NCBI GenBank assembly: GCA_020736575.1
Contig: JAGPYM010000027.1
Coordinates: 186,001-250,000 of the forward strand
DNA length: 64,000 nt
Direction: 5' to 3'
From: Thelonectria olida
Lineage: Eukaryota > Ascomycota > Sordariomycetes > Hypocreales > Nectriaceae
Position numbers and translations under genes: made by a program. Each line of letters starts with the position of its first letter. The stretch's first letter is position 1. A model generated the notes under the pieces. That model saw only the letters and a program-made list of their open reading frames with translations. It made no database searches and was not told the DNA's origin. Shown here one piece after another: positions 12,683-23,341 of this stretch.

Positions 12683-13102
12683 ATGCCAGAACTTCGGAGA
12701 CGACTCTATCAAACCTCCCTTAGCATAACGCTTCCGATTATCTGCGCCTGTTGCTACGCACTTCTGATCCTTCTCTTCATCAGACCGGAGATCTATCATA
12801 TGGAGTCCCTTGTCAACGCTGACCGAAAAACGATCAAACCAACGGTGGCCGTGACTCTCATTTCTGCCGTCTTCAACGCTTCGACCAGTGCCTTTGCTAC
12901 CAGAGGTGTAGAGCATTCACTCTGGATTGGCCTCAGTGCAGGACCCGGCCAAGGACATTCTCATGCTGTGCTGACCGTCGGTGAGGCCAGGCGTCTAGCC
13001 CTGTGGTGCGCATCGACACTGCAACGTTTGTTGTACTTCTTTGGTGGGTTCACTGGCGAAAACAGGAGATCATGGCTACTTCGCTTCACGGGTCTGACGT
13101 GA
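12683..13102 (+). pseudogene. N-terminal fragment of a fungal integral-membrane protein
   Basis: The 139-residue frame has one strong membrane helix (LPIICACCYALLILLFI), then a segment reading SAVFNASTSAFATRGVEHSLW and, near the end, RRSWLLRFTGL. From memory this order belongs to the start of a larger family of fungal membrane proteins of unknown function, in which several hundred more residues follow. Here a GTGAGC donor-like site directly overlaps the stop region, but no continuing exon can be found before the convergent regulator gene begins at 13338. I therefore read it as a truncated relic, possibly still transcribed. A short genuine protein cannot be excluded. Confidence 0.5.
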
Positions 13103-13337
13103 GCATCCATTGATGGGGAGAAAGGATGCCTGCTTATGCAGTCATTGGATTAAGCTTACTCTGGACGCTAGAATTGATATAATATCACTACCACAACGTT
13201 CCACCTGATCTCCATCCGTTGACAGCTCCACCATTACCACTGAGCCATGATCCACAAGACAGGATGCGACGTAGTTGGGCTAACGAGTATGCCCAGCTTA
13301 CTAGGTGACTCGAAGAGGCCTCGCACCTTCAAACCCA

Positions 13338-15920
13338 TCACGAGCCAACGACATGTGCTTCTCCAACTCCCTCGCCAATCTGATCTGAAGGCCCCGAGCT
13401 CCCCAGGAACCGCAGCAGAGCCTCCGTGTCATCCCACATGCCAGTTTCAAACATCAAGTTCGAGTCAAACACTTCGTCAATCAGCGTGAGCGGGCCCCAT
13501 TGGTGGTTGAACGGTAACCCGCCGTCGCGTCTCGCACTTTCGCCAACGTGTGATGCTGGTTTGTTCTGTGCCTGTTCCAGAGCATTTCTGATGATTTTCG
13601 CTGCCGTCATGGCAACGACGCACTCGTCCATTGTCTCGAGGATTTCGATGGCCCGCTCGATAAATCCGGACAGCGACTGGACTTGATCGTCGGCGGCACC
13701 TTGACCGAGGTACACTAAAAGTATGGATGTGGCAAAGGAGATGTAGGTGATGTTGTAGAACCTAGGGCTATATCAGCATGGTGCCTCTTCAGCTTACTAA
13801 TGTAGGCGTCTCGTACCATGTATGGAAGAAGTCGTGATGTTGATATACGTGATAAATCAAATCGATTGTCTGTTTCGCCGATTCCAGGCACTTCTGGATC
13901 CCTTCAGCCGAAGAAAAGATGGCCCGATCTCCAGGACTTGAATTAATCAAGAGAGAGCCAAACATGAGAATCCTCAAATTGTGGTATCCTAGACTCGTTA
14001 GTCACCGGCGAACAGTGTCTGGAGTGAATCACCATACGTATTGTCAAAACCAATCGCTGCCTCTTCGCATACTGCGCGTCTTTGACGGCTCTGAGAGATG
14101 ATCTGGGAGCAAAAGTCCTCGACGGACGAATTGCGTCCGGGAGATTGTCCACCCAGCGATCGAGATCTTGTTCTAGTTGATTGGCGCGCGCCAAAAGCTC
14201 TGGCGGTGACAGATCCGAGAGATAGATGCCAAGACAAACGGCTCTGGTTATCCTTGAAAAGTCCACCATGTGCTTGATGATGGCGCAATGGGAGGGTTCC
14301 AATAGTTCCGTCTGCTGTGACATGGGCGTGTTTGCCGGAGACTCCCTCGTCAGTGGAAACCGGCGATTGTGGTAGAGATCTGAGCCGAGTGTATCAGGTC
14401 GTCCCATGGCAAACGACATTTCCCTATAAGTTTTAGCCTTGGAAACGCGATTCAGTGTCGTGATGCATACATTTCGAGTGAATAAAGTCCCCTACACCAA
14501 ATGCTATCAGCATTGTTCGCTTGCGACTCAGAGGACCAAGACTTACCACCACGTTCTAGCCTCAGCTTTCAGTGTTTCTGCATCTTTTTGTATATGCGCC
14601 GGAGGCTCCCTGTTGATGCCAATTGCCAACGCCGTTCTTACAGCTTGTCCTACGTACATGTAGGCCCCTACATTGGTCAGTGACGAGAGACAAAGTACAA
14701 ACCTCAGGGGCACTTACAATGAGGATTGAGCTCATTCTGGCATATTTTGGCCTATATACTCTTAGCACGTCCTTTTGGTCTCGCACAGGCTGACCTACAA
14801 GGAAGAAATAACACTGCACCATCTCCAAGTCTGTGACCATGCCAAGGCGGTAGCAGTGGCTCAATGATTCGTCAAAGAACTTGCGGCTCCATTGGCGATT
14901 CGTGATTCCATCCAACGGTTCCTCTTCTCGAACGCTCAGCAAAGCGCCGAGAGAGAGTATGCTGTAGTAAAGTGCAATGAAGCTAGCCGTCTGCGATGCA
15001 TCAGTTCCAGCCCAGAGATGCTCACACCGTTCCAGGAAACGCTGCTTGTCCAGTATCGGATGGACGTAGTGGTTGGAAGCAAAGAAACCGTGGATGAAGA
15101 CGCTGCATTTATGGAAATGGTTCGAGACGCCTGGTGTTGGCGGCGTGGGACGAGATCCAAGTGACCGCTGAATACCATCCATCACGCCATGCGAAAACCG
15201 CGGGTTGTGCAAGTTGGAGACGATGGATCCGCTGTCTTGCTCTTGCTCTGGCGAGAGCATCTCGTGGCCTTTGTTTTGCTGGACTCGAGAGAGGAGCGCT
15301 ACGGACGAGGAGCTGCCATAGAACTCGACACTGCGGGTGTGGAGGTTGACAGCTGCGACTTCTTGGCCCGTCTTCCTCGAGCTGCAGCTGGGAGACGGCA
15401 CCTGGTAGCCCCAGTCTCGATCCGGACATGCTGCTGACCCAGTGGCAGATGCATTGATGCTTGAGGGCGGTCTTGGCGACTCTGTGTTTGATGAGAGAGC
15501 TCCAGGTGTCAAGGTAGTTGCGGGGGCTGTTTCTGGACCGTTTGCGCGGCCTTGCGACGAAGACTGCAACGTTTTGACCTGCTCTTCAAGCTGTCTGACG
15601 TACCTAGAAAAATTGTTGAGTAGCGCTACGATGATGAAGAAGAGGGTGAACTCACTCTGGGGTGAATCGTCGCTTGAGAATGACGCCGTTTGACCCTCGG
15701 TATGTGCATTCCACATTGCGTTCTTGGCGGATAATGGATTAGCCAGCGTCGATCAATGATCAGCAGCAGATGAGACGCTGCACTCACGGCGGCAGTAGCT
15801 GCAGGCAGGGTGTTGCTCGTCGCACTTATTCTTCTTTATGCGGCAGAGCTCGCAGGCAAGGACAGCGCGAGGCCGACGAGTCCTTGATCTCGGTTTCTGC
15901 ATTTCGGTTGATGCGTCCAT
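13338..15920 (-). CDS. Zn(II)2Cys6 transcription factor with fungal-specific regulatory domain
   Basis: Nine exons encode 720 residues: 15788-15920, 15656-15722, 14799-15603, 14718-14751, 14547-14667, 14471-14491, 14038-14423, 13817-13988 and 13338-13761. The binuclear zinc cluster has Cys at residues 23, 26, 33, 40, 43 and 50 (CELCRIKKNKC then CSYCRQRNVEC), and the first intron splits it. A short dimerisation coiled coil follows (EYVRQLEEQVKTLQ), then a Ser/Pro-rich linker and a fungal_trans middle region with VHPILDKQRFL, NPHWAYMYVGQAVRTALAIG and RTWWGLYSLEM. It should bind CGG-type half-sites as a dimer in the nucleus. Two exons are only 34 and 21 nt long. The gene sits just downstream of, and on the same strand as, the polygalacturonase, so a pectin-related target is an attractive but unproven guess. 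Confidence 0.9.
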
Positions 15921-16838
15921 TGTTTTCTTTTCACCTGAGCAGAGATGTCAATGGGAAAACTGCTTTCTCGCCACTCGGAGGGGACGACAGTCAACAATAG
16001 CTCGCAGACGAGCCTGCAGTGCGGGGGAAGCGAGCTAAGCAAACGGGGTAAGGAGGCGGAGTGTGGGGAAAGACCAGCATGCTGCTCACAAGTCAGGACA
16101 CGTTGGGGCTTGATCAATTCTTGGATCGTGGATCAAGAGATGCTTCTTTGCGGAGGACCATGGCCAAGGGCGAAGCTGGAGACTGTGTCTAACATGCATG
16201 AAGCCTCTCATCACAATCATCAGGCGAACAGCCAAAACACATGGCCTGCAGTGTTAGAATACCCGCCCAAACAATCCATAGGACGTAGACACCGAGGACA
16301 CAGCTTTATACTCCTCGCAGCGACATAATACTCTGTATAGTCCACCTTGGAAACTTGGAGATAGCCTCCAACAATCTCGACATTTGGCACCTGTATATTC
16401 TCAACTCACGGCCCAAACCCCAGAGCAGAAAACGGGGCAAGGAACAAGCCCGCAACCCGGAATAGCCGCCTTTCGTTCAAGCCCTTGCTACCCCGCATGC
16501 CGGCTTTTCCGGATACATGAGACAAGAGAATGTGTGCTTATTACCCTTGACGATTGAAGAGAGGGCGAGAGGGACCACATGGAATATATCTATTGAAGCT
16601 GAAGAGAGCTTGCTACATCTAGGGCCTAAAGGCGGTACTATCAGAGGCGCACAGCACAAACCAAACTCAGCCTTGCACTCATGGCAATAAGGTTCTCACT
16701 AAGGATATCCTCATGACTCATGATGACATCTCGCCGCCTGAAGACGCATTGCTCGAGGAATTGCAGTATTTTTATACATAAAGGGTCGTTCGCCTAGAAG
16801 AAAGCTATATATAAGAACTAATAAACGCTCCGTCCTGA
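15921..16838. other. intergenic region between transcription factor and polygalacturonase
   Basis: It carries the promoter of the regulator and the 3' flank of the polygalacturonase. Open frames here overlap the regulator's 5' end out of frame and show no motif. Confidence 0.5.
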
Positions 16839-18431
16839 TTAGGATGGGCATCCCGAAGACGGATAGTTGCAGCTGCCTCCGCTGCTGCCTCCGGTGATGC
16901 TCACATCGGTGTAGGTAAAGTCGGAGCAAGATCCATCGCCGCAAAGGACGTAGTAGTTATAAGCGCTTCCAGTCGCGGTGCCCGAAACATCCTCAAAGGT
17001 GATACCGCTGATGCTCACGCCGTTGGTGGGCTCGCCAGTAGGGCCGCCGTTGAGGTAATCCTGCTGCACATCGATGCCATACTTGGTGATGCCCGACAAG
17101 GTCACATTGCGATAGGTGACATTGGCGACTGTGCCTGTCGTGCCCGAGTTCGACTTGATCCTGCAGCCGTTCTGTGAATCGACAACCTGGGCATTGGCAA
17201 AGGTGACACCGTCAACCGTGTTATTGCTCTTGCCGCCGATCGAGCCGATGCTCAGGCCGTGTCCGCCGTAGCAGTAGATACCGTCAATGACGATGTTGGA
17301 TCCCGAGGTAACGGCAACGCAGTCGTCCTGGTTATGGACCCAGATGTTGCTCAGAGTAACCGTGTCTGACGAGGAGATGTCGAAACCGTCAGTGTTGTGG
17401 GCTGCCGGGTCACCATCGCTCTCGCTATTGGCTGCGTCGCCGTCTGAGTTGTCCAGAGTGATGTCGCTCATCTCGAGATTATAGTTGCCGTTGACGTAGA
17501 AGCAGTGGGTGGGCCAGTTTTGGATGTTGAGACCAGTGATCTTAGAGTCGTACGTCTTCTTGACGACGAAGAAGTGGTCGGGCCTGGAGAGTGTGTCAGT
17601 CCAGTGCACCAATGAGCCTACTTCAAACAAGACAACTTACTTGGAGCTTCCGCCGTTGGAGCCCTGGCCATCCCAGTAAGCTGCACCATTGCCGTCAATA
17701 ACGTGGCCCTCAGCACCCTGGATGGTGATGCTATGGCCCGACACGACAATGGGGTCAAAGTCCTCATCCGCAGTCGTTCCAAACGAGGTGGTTCCCTCAA
17801 AGGTGACAACGGCGCCGGTCTGGAGGCTTTGCAGATCCAAGGTCGACGAAGCAGGCATGGACACGCCAGAGAGGACAATGTTGGTGCAGCTGGCTACGGC
17901 GGAGGAAATCTGGGCGTACTCGGTAACCGTGCAAGCATCGCCTGCGACGACGACACTAGAGTCCCCTGAGGCGCCCGAAGCACTAGTGGCCGCGGGTTCG
18001 GCAGCCGCCGTCGACTCTGGATCGGACACGGGGGTGGACTCGGGATCGGAGGCAGGGGTCGACGCGGGCTTGGTGTAAGTCACAAGCGTCGAGACGGGCG
18101 TGGAGGAAACCTGGGGCCTAAACGCAGATGTCTCGAGCGTTGCCACGGGAGTCGACGCAACAGCAGTTGGAGAACCAGCTCCATCTCCCGTTCCGCCCGT
18201 CACGTAGCAATCACAGGCGCTGGACAAGTGTTTGACGCTGCCGTCGCAGGCATCGAGCAGGGCCGAGGGCACAGAATCAGTGGCCGTGACGACGCTCGCG
18301 GTAAAGGTAGCGCAGAAGCTAGCAGCTTCAGCTGCTGAAGCCACAAACGCTCCACCACATGCGTGAGTCTTGGGGTTGGAGCAGCAAAGAACGGACGGCA
18401 CAGCCGCCGTAAGAAGATAGAAAGACTTCAT
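16839..18431 (-). CDS. secreted GH28 polygalacturonase with N-terminal Cys-rich module
   Basis: Two exons (17641-18431 and 16839-17583, 57-nt intron) give 511 residues. The ATG at 18431 opens a signal peptide (MKSFYLLTAAVPSVL); an in-frame ATG 23 codons upstream would bury it. All GH28 catalytic blocks are present in the C-terminal 350 residues: NTDGFDI, NQDDCVAV, GGHGLSIGSIG and CRIKS, which hold the three catalytic Asp, the His and the substrate-binding Arg-Ile-Lys. The fold is a right-handed beta-helix that hydrolyses alpha-1,4-galacturonan in pectin. Unusually, about 160 residues precede the catalytic domain: a module with seven Cys between residues 16 and 75, then a linker rich in Ser, Thr, Pro and Asp with DPEST repeats. 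The extension may bind wall polymers or aid secretion. Endo action is likely but exo is not excluded. Confidence 0.92.
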
Positions 18432-19031
18432 AGCTAAGGACGAAACGAGAGTGAAGTAACAGGAATAAAAGAAGGACAATAGGGAGAAACAAACAAACAC
18501 TCAGAACACAGCTGCAGAGTCTCTACGAAACCTCCAACATCGTAGACCCGATTTCACTTATATGAAAGCCAGCCCGGAACTCGGCACCGCATCCCCACAC
18601 AAACAGCAAGGATGCCGGCTCGAGCGGGCTGCTTCACCATGAGATAACGCTGCGGAATACGCGTTTCCAAGCCCCTGAGTAATCATCCTCTCCTTTCATC
18701 TGTTTCGAAATGGGCGTTTAGCGGCCTCTATGGGCAGTAGTGCTGTGTTTGAGACGGTGTTTTGAGATGCCACGAATGAGCGCGGTGCCTGGTACCCGCG
18801 AACACATGGAGACGGGAGGCTGGATGACGTTTCTTTGGGTTTAGATGCAGATGCTAGTTAATCGAAACAATCAAGCTTGAATTATGAGCGCTTGTCAGTT
18901 GTCTATACACGGAGGATGGGTAGAACGCGTGGTGCTTGCTTCAACGTCCAGTCTCAACTATACGTGGCCAACACACATTTGAAGACGAGCACTACGTAGT
19001 GGTGCCGCAAGAATCACTGCAACTATAAATC
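18432..19031. other. intergenic region upstream of polygalacturonase
   Basis: Promoter of the polygalacturonase (5' end at 18431) and the 3' flank of the cupin gene. No gene or RNA is visible. Confidence 0.5.
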
Positions 19032-20138
19032 TCACACACTGATGTCCTCAATCCGCACTCCCAACTTGGCACACGCTTCCTGCACTCGAGCCTCGTCAAC
19101 CGCCTGTGCCTCTTCAGGCACCACAAAGCCATCGTACGATGACCCAGCAGTCTGGATGACCTCTTCGATGCCTCGGCCGTTTGTGAACGATATGAATCGT
19201 ACATAGCGACTCGCAAACTCCAAACTCCAGGCTTGACCAGCCGCCAACACGACGGTTTGACCTTCCCTCACCGTACTCCAGTCCTCATCTCCCTTAGTCT
19301 TGACTTTGAGTAAGCCCTCAGCCACGCAGAGGCAGTGGTCTACATTGGGAAATGTCAACCATCGGTTAAACGGCGACACGCCATATACACTTGAGGACTC
19401 GATGCTCGAGATGGCAAATTTCTCCTCGCATTGCGAGGCATTGATGAACGGCCGGGACATGACGCCGCCTAGCAACCATCTTGGTCCCGTGTTGGCACGC
19501 AGGAAGTATGGCTCAAGAGGTCCGGGGAGCGTGTTCTCCGTCTCCAGCCAACCGCCGACCTCGGGAGGCTGGTAATCTCGGGCGAAATGAACGTCGAAAC
19601 GGTCCTTGGCCGCCATGACTTTGGGGATCAGCAATGCCTTGAGGTCCCTGTCGTCATGTTCTGGGACGAGGACGCCCTTGTACGTTTCGGCGACGTATCT
19701 GAAAAACTCGATCCAATCACCGGGCGCAATGAGGCCTAAAGTCTCAGTGTGAGGGCCCAAGAGTTCTGGGTTGTGAATGATTTTCTATCTTTGATTAGAT
19801 GTATGACTCTGCTTGTTTGAAGTGAATGTCCTTACAGGAGGGACATATGCAAAGTCGCCAGGACCCATGATTCTACACTTGTCCCCGTTCCATAGCTTGA
19901 GGTAGCCCTTTGTGACGAGAAAAACGTCGTGGGCCTCCTCGTGCCAGTGGAAGCCGGGGGCATCAGACAGCGCTGCACCGCTCTGGAAGACGGCGATGCC
20001 ACCATCGGTCTGTTTGGACGAGGCCAAGATTCGGAAAGCACCTTTGCTTCCGGGAATGGTGATGCGTTCTCCTTCGAGTTGGTCGATGATGTAGTTTGTC
20101 CGGACATCGGGGGGAGTTGTATGTACGGGGATGGACAT
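19032..20138 (-). CDS. bicupin, quercetin 2,3-dioxygenase-like
   Basis: Two exons (19836-20138 and 19032-19784, 51-nt intron) encode 351 residues, a typical length for fungal bicupins annotated as quercetinases. The N-terminal barrel carries a metal-binding motif 1, PGFHWHEEAHDVFLVTKG, and motif 2, GDFAYVPPKIIHNPE, spliced across the intron. The two first His and the later His are present; the residue five positions after the second His, usually Glu in quercetinases, is Asp here. The C-terminal barrel keeps the fold signature but lacks an HxH motif, so only the first site should hold metal. There is no signal peptide, so it is probably intracellular, unlike secreted Aspergillus quercetinase. 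Cleavage of flavonols or related enediol-type aromatics is inferred. The gene is transcribed away from an alpha/beta-hydrolase across a 453-base shared promoter. Confidence 0.75.
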
Positions 20139-20591
20139 TGCGTTGGATGGAGGACTGACTATGAGGACAAGGAGGTGGTATATGGAGGTTTAGGGGTGCA
20201 CATAGAGCTTTGGGTCCTCAGGTATTGCAAAGTTATGAACAGACTTGGAAGTCAACATTCACATCCAGTGGCCGCAACCAGTGCATATAAGTACGAGAAA
20301 TCCCGGCTTCATTCTTTGATGCTCCCCAGCGATTCGAACTCGGCGGAATGTGGGGTCAGTGCCTGTCCGCATCGCAATGAGCCGAGGGCGGGATATCCGG
20401 TCTGCTTGGAGTTGTTGTTTTTCGGAATTGCCGCCCCACGTCTCATGTAACCCCTGCAGAAACAAGTGGCACGCATTCAGAGAATAGCTCGACTATAACG
20501 TACAGGTCCACGGGTCTCTTCTTGGGGTTGTCTTTGGAGTTGGCCGGAAGCATCTCATGCAATTTCCTTGACTGCAAGTTCTACACTGAAC
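20139..20591. promoter_or_regulatory. divergent promoter of cupin and alpha/beta-hydrolase
   Basis: The two start codons face away from each other across 453 bases. This arrangement allows joint control, although no specific regulator site could be identified. A GATTCGAAC string near 20330 resembles a tRNA T-loop but has no matching acceptor stem. Confidence 0.5.
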
Positions 20592-21670
20592 ATGGCCAGC
20601 CCTACATCTTTCCGCGCAGTGTACAAGGTAGTCGACAAGCAAGAGATCGATGCAGACATCTTCCTGCCATCAAAGTCAAGTTTCAAAAATGCACAAAGAT
20701 GTCCAGTTTGTAAGTTGAGTCTTCGAAATAGCATTCAGCTTGGCTAATGCCCACCCAGTGATCAATATCCATGGAGGAGCTTTTATGCTCGGATCATCAA
20801 AGATGGTCAATCGGGACCAAATCGTTGACTGCCTAAGCAGAAACTGGATCGTCGTCGTTCCCAATCATCGTCTATGTCCTCAAGTCAATCTCTTAGAGGG
20901 TCCGATGCAGGACTGCCGCCATCTTCTTGGTTGGATTTACGACGGCGGACTGCAAACAACCATCTCATCGCAGACTCTCGACAACTATGCAGTTGACCTG
21001 GACCACGTATTTGCCTTCGGCACATCGTCTGGCGGCATGCTTGCGCTGAGTCTAGTGAGTTGCCCCAAGTTATGTACTCTCGCAGAAGAGAAGCGCACGA
21101 CTGACAGAATGACGCCAGGGTTTCGGTGTGCCTCGCCCAGTAGCTGGCATTCTTGACCTGTACGGACCCTGCAACTTTACTGATCCGTTCTGGAAAACCA
21201 AATTGCCAGAAGTAGCTGCCAAGTTACCTCCCGGCCTCACTCAAGATTTTCTCAACCAAGTCTTTGAAGAAGAGATCGTGCCAATCACCGGAGGCGTATC
21301 GCTGGAAGGCCAACAGGTCGGCCCTCCCAACTTTGACGACCCGCGACAGGCATACGCCTTTACGCAGATTGCGAACGGAAGCGTCATGGATGCGATTTTT
21401 CCTTCCGGCAACTGGGATGCAGTCGACCCAATCCGGAACATCACTCCATCGTTTCCACCCACGTTTATTGTACATGGGCAAGAGGATAAGATGGTTCCTC
21501 TGAATCTCAGCATAGGCCTGTATTCAACTCTCTTGGAGCATGGGGTCCAGTGTGGGATGAAGGAAATTCCGGGTGAAGGGCACACGTTCGCAGCAAAAAT
21601 GAAGGTTGGGTCTCAAACGTGGAATCTCCAGAGGGCGGGTTTCGATTTTCTAGAAAGTTTGGTAGAATAA
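20592..21670 (+). CDS. alpha/beta-hydrolase (hormone-sensitive-lipase/esterase type)
   Basis: Three exons (20592-20709, 20759-21054, 21119-21670) give 321 residues. The oxyanion-hole motif HGGAF and the nucleophile elbow GTSSGG are both present, and the Asp (VHGQEDKMVP) and His (PGEGHTF) of the triad follow at the expected spacing near the C-terminus. There is no signal peptide, so it acts inside the cell. The first exon encodes a conserved-looking start (MASPTSFRAVYKVVDKQEID) immediately before the first beta strand, which supports the ATG at 20592. Esterase or lactonase activity on a small hydrophobic substrate is expected. Its divergent partner is a quercetinase-like cupin; since quercetinase produces a depside ester, this hydrolase could be the next enzyme. 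That link is inference from position alone. Confidence 0.85.
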
Positions 21671-22115
21671 CTCACAAACGGCCGAAGGGTCCATTTCGAT
21701 GCGAGATCAAGCCATAGAATCACCTAGTTTATCTTAGATAAAGTACCGTGGTTATTTAGCTAGACTGTAGGGGGCAGACCAATAGGTAGTGTATCCTGTC
21801 TCGTGAGCAGTAATTACGTCTTAACTGTTAGATGTATGATAAACTTATTAACCAAGGCCGGAAAATGCAAAACTAATATAGTCCGAAATCACCGAGCTCT
21901 GGTCGGCCCGATAGGAAACGGAGGAGCTCGCACGTTGTTCTCAATACTAGTTTTCCGAAAATTTCCAAAGTCCGAGACGCCATTGCTGGGTGTACCTGTA
22001 TTCATGTTTATCAAGGCTCAATATTTTTTACTATATAATTGTCCATCGCCTTCGAGATCCATCATCCACACCCGTATGCCAACGCCACCTTTCCGCAAAT
22101 CTGATTTTAGCAAAA
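21671..22115. other. intergenic region between hydrolase and SDR
   Basis: AT-rich spacer without recognisable features; the frame of the following SDR extends upstream but with no family similarity. Confidence 0.5.
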
Positions 22116-23045
22116 ATGCCCATCTTTAGCACCAAAGGCGTTAGCTTCAATCCTGCGCACGACATTCCCTCCCTTATAGGAAAGGTAGTCCTTGTAACCG
22201 GTAGAAATAGCGGTCTTAGGAAGCAGTCAGTTCTTGAACTCTCAAAACACCAGCCTACCGAGATTTGGCTGGCAGCGCGAAGCCTGCATAAGGCCCAGGC
22301 CGCCGCCGGCGATATTAAGAAACTGGTCCCAAACACGCCCATCAAGCTCTTGGAGCTCGATGTAAGCTCGCTTGATTCCGTGAAGAGTGCCGCAAAGACA
22401 TTCTGTCAGTCATCTAGCCGCCTCGATATCCTTATGCTTAATGCTGGCATTATGGCCCATCCACCAGGGCTCACCCAGGACGGCTATAAGATCCAATTCG
22501 GAACAAACCCTATTGAGCATGCGCCCCTGACGGAGTTACTGCTACCTGTTATCCTAAAGACCGTTGAGAATGATCCTAATGCGGACGCAAGAGTTATAAG
22601 TCTTTCATCAGTTTCACACAAACAGGCGCCAGTGGGTGGTATTCTTTTTGACAAGCTTAAAACAAAGGCGGAGGGCTTGTCGGATTTCTCATGGCATGGA
22701 CAAAGCAAATTAGCGAACACACTATTCGCTCGAGAGCTGGCAAAGCGATATCCACAGCTCAAAGTCACGTCTGTACACCCCGGATCGGTAGCCACAAACC
22801 TATTCAACGTTGCGGCACAGGAGACGCTGCTAATTCGTGGGCTTCGGACTCTTGGGGCACCTCTTTTGTCAAGTGTTGAGAACGGAACAAAAAATCAGCT
22901 TTGGGCTGCAACTTCAAAAGAAGTTACCAGCGGAGAGTACTACGAGCCTGTTGGAGTAATGGGGAACGCGAGCATGTATGTAGAGGATGATCTTGCGAGA
23001 AAGCTATGGGAGTGGCCAGGTGTAGAGTTGCAAAGTTGTTCTTAG
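22116..23045 (+). CDS. SDR-family protein with disrupted cofactor and catalytic motifs
   Basis: One exon encodes 309 residues and aligns by eye along its whole length with fungal SDRs of the WW-domain-oxidoreductase/retinol-dehydrogenase group. LVTGRNSGLRK stands where these proteins have TGGNSGLGK, so two glycines of the NAD(P)-binding loop are Arg. GTNPIEH replaces the usual GTNHxGH, and HGQSK replaces the catalytic YGQSK. The NAG motif, the catalytic-region Ser (SLSSVSH) and the SVHPGSV segment remain. Both Gly-to-Arg changes fit G-to-A transitions, as does Gly-to-Glu in the GTN motif. Codons end in A or T more often than in neighbouring genes. The frame is nevertheless intact. It is either a catalytically dead pseudoenzyme or a recent paralogue drifting after duplication. 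The start at 22116 precedes the conserved SFNPAHDIP lead. Confidence 0.8.
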   Translation: MPIFSTKGVSFNPAHDIPSLIGKVVLVTGRNSGLRKQSVLELSKHQPTEIWLAARSLHKAQAAAGDIKKLVPNTPIKLLELDVSSLDSVKSAAKTFCQSSSRLDILMLNAGIMAHPPGLTQDGYKIQFGTNPIEHAPLTELLLPVILKTVENDPNADARVISLSSVSHKQAPVGGILFDKLKTKAEGLSDFSWHGQSKLANTLFARELAKRYPQLKVTSVHPGSVATNLFNVAAQETLLIRGLRTLGAPLLSSVENGTKNQLWAATSKEVTSGEYYEPVGVMGNASMYVEDDLARKLWEWPGVELQSCS

Positions 23046-23341
23046 GTTATATCATTGCTTAGCCAGTGTATTGCGTCGGAGCTAGCAGCCTTGATAGGTC
23101 AAACAGTTATATAACGAGGTCGCGTAACTTGGGGAGCTAATAACAAGCTCGAAGCTGGTTGTGGTTGTTTATTCCTTTATCCTTCCTAGTTGGAAGAGCC
23201 GTTTTCTCTCTGTTCAATCCGTCTGTTCAATTCGCTTCCATCAGGGACATTGTCATCTGGCCCGACGGGCAAGGCGTTCTGTCTGCCAGTATTGAGGTAA
23301 AAAAATAAATAAATACAAAAAGGAAAGAAAAAAAGAAATCA
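23046..23341. other. intergenic region between SDR and tRNA
   Basis: AT-rich spacer with an A-rich run at 23299-23336 just downstream of the minus-strand tRNA, which reads as a T-run on that strand and would serve as its Pol III terminator. Confidence 0.5.

Noticed and set aside
18432..18500. Longer polygalacturonase start 23 codons upstream
   Set aside because: The extension would place a second hydrophobic segment before a good signal peptide; the downstream ATG gives the normal secretory start.
20320..20400. tRNA-like T-loop (GATTCGAAC) near the cupin promoter
   Set aside because: No acceptor stem, D-arm or anticodon arm can be drawn around it.
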